Shown: positions 61,097 to 64,000 of the stretch, piece by piece
How positions within the stretch are numbered: the stretch's first letter is position 1
Layout: the number at the start of each line of letters is the position of its first letter
Origin: VBCG01 sp044226535
GTDB lineage: Bacteria > Pseudomonadota > Gammaproteobacteria > Burkholderiales > Casimicrobiaceae
Direction: 5' to 3'
Length of the DNA stretch: 64,000 nt
Assembly (NCBI GenBank): GCA_044226535.1
Contig: JBGAGT010000002.1
Span: 269,630-333,629, forward strand
Notes under the pieces: model-generated
Databases searched by the model: none
Told to the model about the DNA's origin: nothing
The model's input: only the letters and a program-made list of their open reading frames with translations
Translations under genes and position numbers: made by a program

Positions 61097-62986
61097 ATGC
61101 CGCTTCGCCCGTCCTCCAGGCAACGCCCCTTCGTCGTCGAGATCCTGACGGCGCTCGCCCTGATCGCGGCACCGTTCGTGCTGCCGCACCTCGGCTTCTC
61201 GCCGAGCACCATCAACCGCGTGCTCATCTTCGCCCTGGTGGGCATCGGCTTCGACCTGCTGTTCGGCTACACCGGCCTCCTGTCCTTCGGCCAGGCGGCG
61301 TTCTTCGGCACCGGCGGCATGTTCGCGGCCTACCTTTTGACCCAGACCTCGTTCTCCAACACCATCGTCGCGCTGTTCCTCGGCGCCATCGTCGCGGGGA
61401 TCGTGGGCTACCTCGTCGGCCTGGTCGCGTTGCGACGCACCGGCATCTACTTCGCCATGATCACCGTGGCGATCGCCGAGGTGTTCTTCTTCGTCGAGTT
61501 CAACCCCATGTCGGCGTACACCGGCGGCGAGAACGGCCTGCCCGGCGTGCCGAGCCCGAACCTGAGCCTGGGCTTCGCGACCTTCACCTTCGACAACAAC
61601 CTGTCGATGTACGGGTTCTTCGCGTTCTGGTACTTCGTGGGATTGGTGATCGCCCTGCGCATCGTGCGCTCGCCGGTAGGGCTCGTGCTGCGCGCCATCC
61701 GCGACAACCCGCTGCGTGCGCAGGCGCTCGGGCACAACATCCACGGTTACAAGCTCGCCGTGTTCGTGGTCGCCGCCGTGTACTCGGGCTTCGCGGGTGG
61801 CCTGCTCGGCCTCATGCAGGGCTTCATGCCACCCGACGCGTTCATGTTCGCGACCTCGGGTGAGATCGTCATGCAGACGGCGATCGGCGGTGCCGGCACC
61901 CTGTTCGGGCCGCTGCTGGGCGCGGCGACCTGGCTCCTGCTGAGCGACTTCTTCCAGACGACGCTGCATCTCGGCGCCACCTGGAAGCTCGTGCTCGGCA
62001 TCGTGTTCGTCCTGCTGGTGGTGTTCCTGCGGCGCGGCCTCGCCGGGGCCGTGCTCGACCTCTATCACCTGGCCGTGCGGCGCCGCCAGCCGGCTGCGGC
62101 ACCGCAAGCCATGGCGCCGCAGGCCGTGGCGCGGCCCGCGGCGAAGGCGAGCGCCGCGCCGGCGGCCGTCGCGCCCGGCGCCGTCGCGATGCCTTCGCGG
62201 CGCGCGGCCCCCGCACACAAGACGGGTCCCATCCTGACGACGAAGGGCCTCACCAAGCGCTACGGCGGCCTCGTCGCCAACCGCGACATCGACTTCACCG
62301 TGAACCATGGCGAGGTGCGCGGCATCATCGGGCCCAACGGCGCGGGCAAGAGCACCTTCTTCAAGATGCTGACCTGCGAGGTGATACCGTCGGCCGGCAC
62401 CATCGTGTTCGAGGGCCGCGACATCACCCACCTCGGTGTAGCCGATGCCTGCCAGCTGGGGCTCACCAAGAGCTACCAGATCAACCAGCTCTTCGAGCGT
62501 CTCACGGTCCGCCAGAACCTCGCGATTGCCGCGCTGGGCGAGATCCGCGGCAAGTTCAAGCTCGACATGTTCAGGGACATGAGCAAGGTTCCGGGCCTCG
62601 ATGCGCAGGTCGAGGGGACGGCGACGCTCGTCCATCTGGGCGAGCGCCTCGACACGCCGGTTTCCGGGCTCGCGTACGGCGAGAAGCGGCGGCTGGAGAT
62701 CGGCCTCGCGCTCGCGACCTCGCCGAGCCTGCTGCTGCTCGACGAGCCGCTCGCGGGCATGAGCCCGCAGGAGCGGGTGGAGACGGTGGCGCTCCTGAAG
62801 TCGATCGCGCAGGGCCGCACGCTGATCGTCATCGACCACGACATGGACTCGCTGTTCGAGCTCGTCGAGAAGGTGACCGTGCTGCAGGAGGGCCGCGTGC
62901 TCGTCGAAGGTACGCCCGACGAGATCAAGACCGACACCAAGGTCCAGGAGGCCTATCTCGGCGGCATCCACGGGGACGTGGCATGA
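61097..62986 (+). CDS. Fused LivM permease-LivG ATPase
   Basis: A 629-residue natural fusion. Residues 1-330 are a LivM-type permease (FDLLFGYTGLLSFGQAAFFG; TAIGGAGTLFGPLLGA). Residues 331-375 form an Ala/Pro-rich linker. Residues 378-629 are a LivG ATPase: Walker A GPNGAGKST (412-420), signature VSGLAYGEKRRLEIG, Walker B LLLLDEPLAGMSP and the His switch VIDHDMD. The two subunits are normally separate. The fusion fixes one ATPase on the permease heterodimer, the other being the following LivF. Confidence 0.92.
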   Translation: MPLRPSSRQRPFVVEILTALALIAAPFVLPHLGFSPSTINRVLIFALVGIGFDLLFGYTGLLSFGQAAFFGTGGMFAAYLLTQTSFSNTIVALFLGAIVAGIVGYLVGLVALRRTGIYFAMITVAIAEVFFFVEFNPMSAYTGGENGLPGVPSPNLSLGFATFTFDNNLSMYGFFAFWYFVGLVIALRIVRSPVGLVLRAIRDNPLRAQALGHNIHGYKLAVFVVAAVYSGFAGGLLGLMQGFMPPDAFMFATSGEIVMQTAIGGAGTLFGPLLGAATWLLLSDFFQTTLHLGATWKLVLGIVFVLLVVFLRRGLAGAVLDLYHLAVRRRQPAAAPQAMAPQAVARPAAKASAAPAAVAPGAVAMPSRRAAPAHKTGPILTTKGLTKRYGGLVANRDIDFTVNHGEVRGIIGPNGAGKSTFFKMLTCEVIPSAGTIVFEGRDITHLGVADACQLGLTKSYQINQLFERLTVRQNLAIAALGEIRGKFKLDMFRDMSKVPGLDAQVEGTATLVHLGERLDTPVSGLAYGEKRRLEIGLALATSPSLLLLDEPLAGMSPQERVETVALLKSIAQGRTLIVIDHDMDSLFELVEKVTVLQEGRVLVEGTPDEIKTDTKVQEAYLGGIHGDVA

Positions 62987-62996
62987 GGACCGCGGC

Positions 62997-63695
<699 letters not shown>

Positions 63696-63702
63696 CTCCG
63701 CC

Positions 63703-63850
63703 GTCATCCCCGCGCAAGCCGTCATCCCCGCGAAAGCGGGGACCCATGACTTTGTTTCTGTCACGGCGGCATCGGGCAATCGCAGCCTGTGCCGTTGGCT
63801 CTGTCACTGCGGCATCTGGCAATCGCGTCATCCCCGCGAAAGCGGGGACG
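63703..63850 (+). repeat. Composite family A repeat cluster
   Basis: An 18-bp left-end fragment (63703-63720) and a full repeat (63721-63744) are followed by TCTGTCACGGCGGCATCGGG and CAATCGC, then TGCCGTTGGCTCTGTCACTG, GGCATCTGGCAATCGC and another full repeat (63827-63850). The repeat-spacer-repeat order is the same as at 34409-34498. It lies just after the livF stop and directly before the insertion sequence. Confidence 0.85.
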
Positions 63851-63861
63851 ACTGACGCAGG

Positions 63862-64000
63862 GTATGAACCGGGCACATGGTTTACAGGTGAAACCGGGGA
63901 CATGGTTTACAGGTTGGTACGGTGCATGGCGAGGAGGGACGCGCCATGCCCTGGAAGGAGACCTGTGCCATGGAACAACGAGAAGCCTTCATTGCGGCAT
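63862..64000 (+). mobile_element. Left end of an IS481-type insertion sequence (cut by window edge)
   Basis: ACATGGTTTACAGGT occurs twice, at 63875-63889 and 63900-63914, a 25-bp spaced direct repeat close to the presumed end of the element. It is followed by GAGGAGGGAC and the transposase start. The exact terminus and the target duplication cannot be fixed without the right end. Confidence 0.65.
63946..64000 (+). CDS. IS481-family transposase, N-terminal fragment (truncated by window)
   Basis: Eighteen codons are visible, reading MPWKETCAMEQREAFIAA. The start MPWKE followed by an M-x-x-R-x-x-F-I pattern is characteristic of IS481 transposases. The gene continues beyond the window. A GAGGAGGG ribosome site lies 7 bases or so upstream of the ATG at 63946. 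Confidence 0.65.
   Translation, partial: MPWKETCAMEQREAFIAA

Overview
The window comes from a very GC-rich (roughly 70%) Gram-negative bacterium, most likely a betaproteobacterium of the Burkholderiales. Evidence is the conserved blocks pyrG-kdsA-eno-ftsB and ribF-ileS-lspA-ispH, a ppsR/ppsA pair, a TonB-dependent receptor, Tat-exported binding proteins, and GTG starts with ATGA/GTGA stop-start overlaps. No plasmid, phage or CRISPR features are visible. One insertion sequence is entered at the right edge.

Layout. 1-2895: a taurine/nitrate-type ABC permease divergent from a HutC-type GntR regulator and an enolase-superfamily enzyme. 3041-8134: CTP synthase, KDO-8-P synthase, enolase, FtsB and a SpoU-type RNA methyltransferase. 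8139-16078: a carbohydrate cluster (PfkB kinase, two sugar ABC permeases, a binding protein, a DapA-like aldolase/dehydratase, a FadR-type regulator; divergently an aldo/keto reductase and an amidohydrolase-type lactonase), consistent with a non-phosphorylative sugar oxidation pathway. 16127-21886: a secreted unknown, PpsR, a PHP phosphoesterase, a small HTH protein and PEP synthase. 21954-27472: YgfX-like protein, YciK-like SDR, tRNA-Ala and tRNA-Glu, GumN-like protein, an ArsR/SRPBCC pair, a second SDR, a possible lipoprotein, and a GDT1-type manganese exporter behind a yybP-ykoY riboswitch. 27755-34388: a NarL-type two-component system, TonB receptor, M20 peptidase and HdeD protein. 34389-40426: a repeat island, a DnaQ-Cho nuclease fusion divergent from a LexA-like repressor, GNAT, DUF1992 and a molybdopterin oxidoreductase. 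40680-48069: two small proteins, one behind a good sigma-54 promoter, then an AddB-like/AddA-like nuclease-helicase pair. 48128-53415: ribF-ileS-lspA-ispH. 53467-63695: a transporter-like histidine kinase, a membrane miniprotein, a single-domain response regulator, an XRE/ScfR-type regulator with an embedded DHp-like domain, and a divergent branched-chain-type ABC operon. 63862-64000: start of an IS481-type element.

The most unusual signals are three. First, the signalling island at 53467-58461: the DNA-binding regulator carries a histidine phospho-acceptor-like domain about 40% identical to that of the neighbouring kinase, with no ATPase domain of its own, and a receiver-only response regulator lies between them, which suggests a phosphorelay into a transcription factor. 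Second, the LexA-like/DnaQ-Cho divergon, whose operators match the Bacillus-type GAAC-N4-GTTC box rather than the proteobacterial CTGT-N8-ACAG box. Third, a dispersed palindromic repeat (GTCATCCCCGCGAAAGCGGG and variants) that has entered genes: in frame inside the aldo/keto reductase, as an 18-bp-period expansion in the molybdopterin oxidoreductase N-terminus, and as the stop codon of the DnaQ-Cho gene. Several local operators are also directly readable as perfect or near-perfect palindromes.
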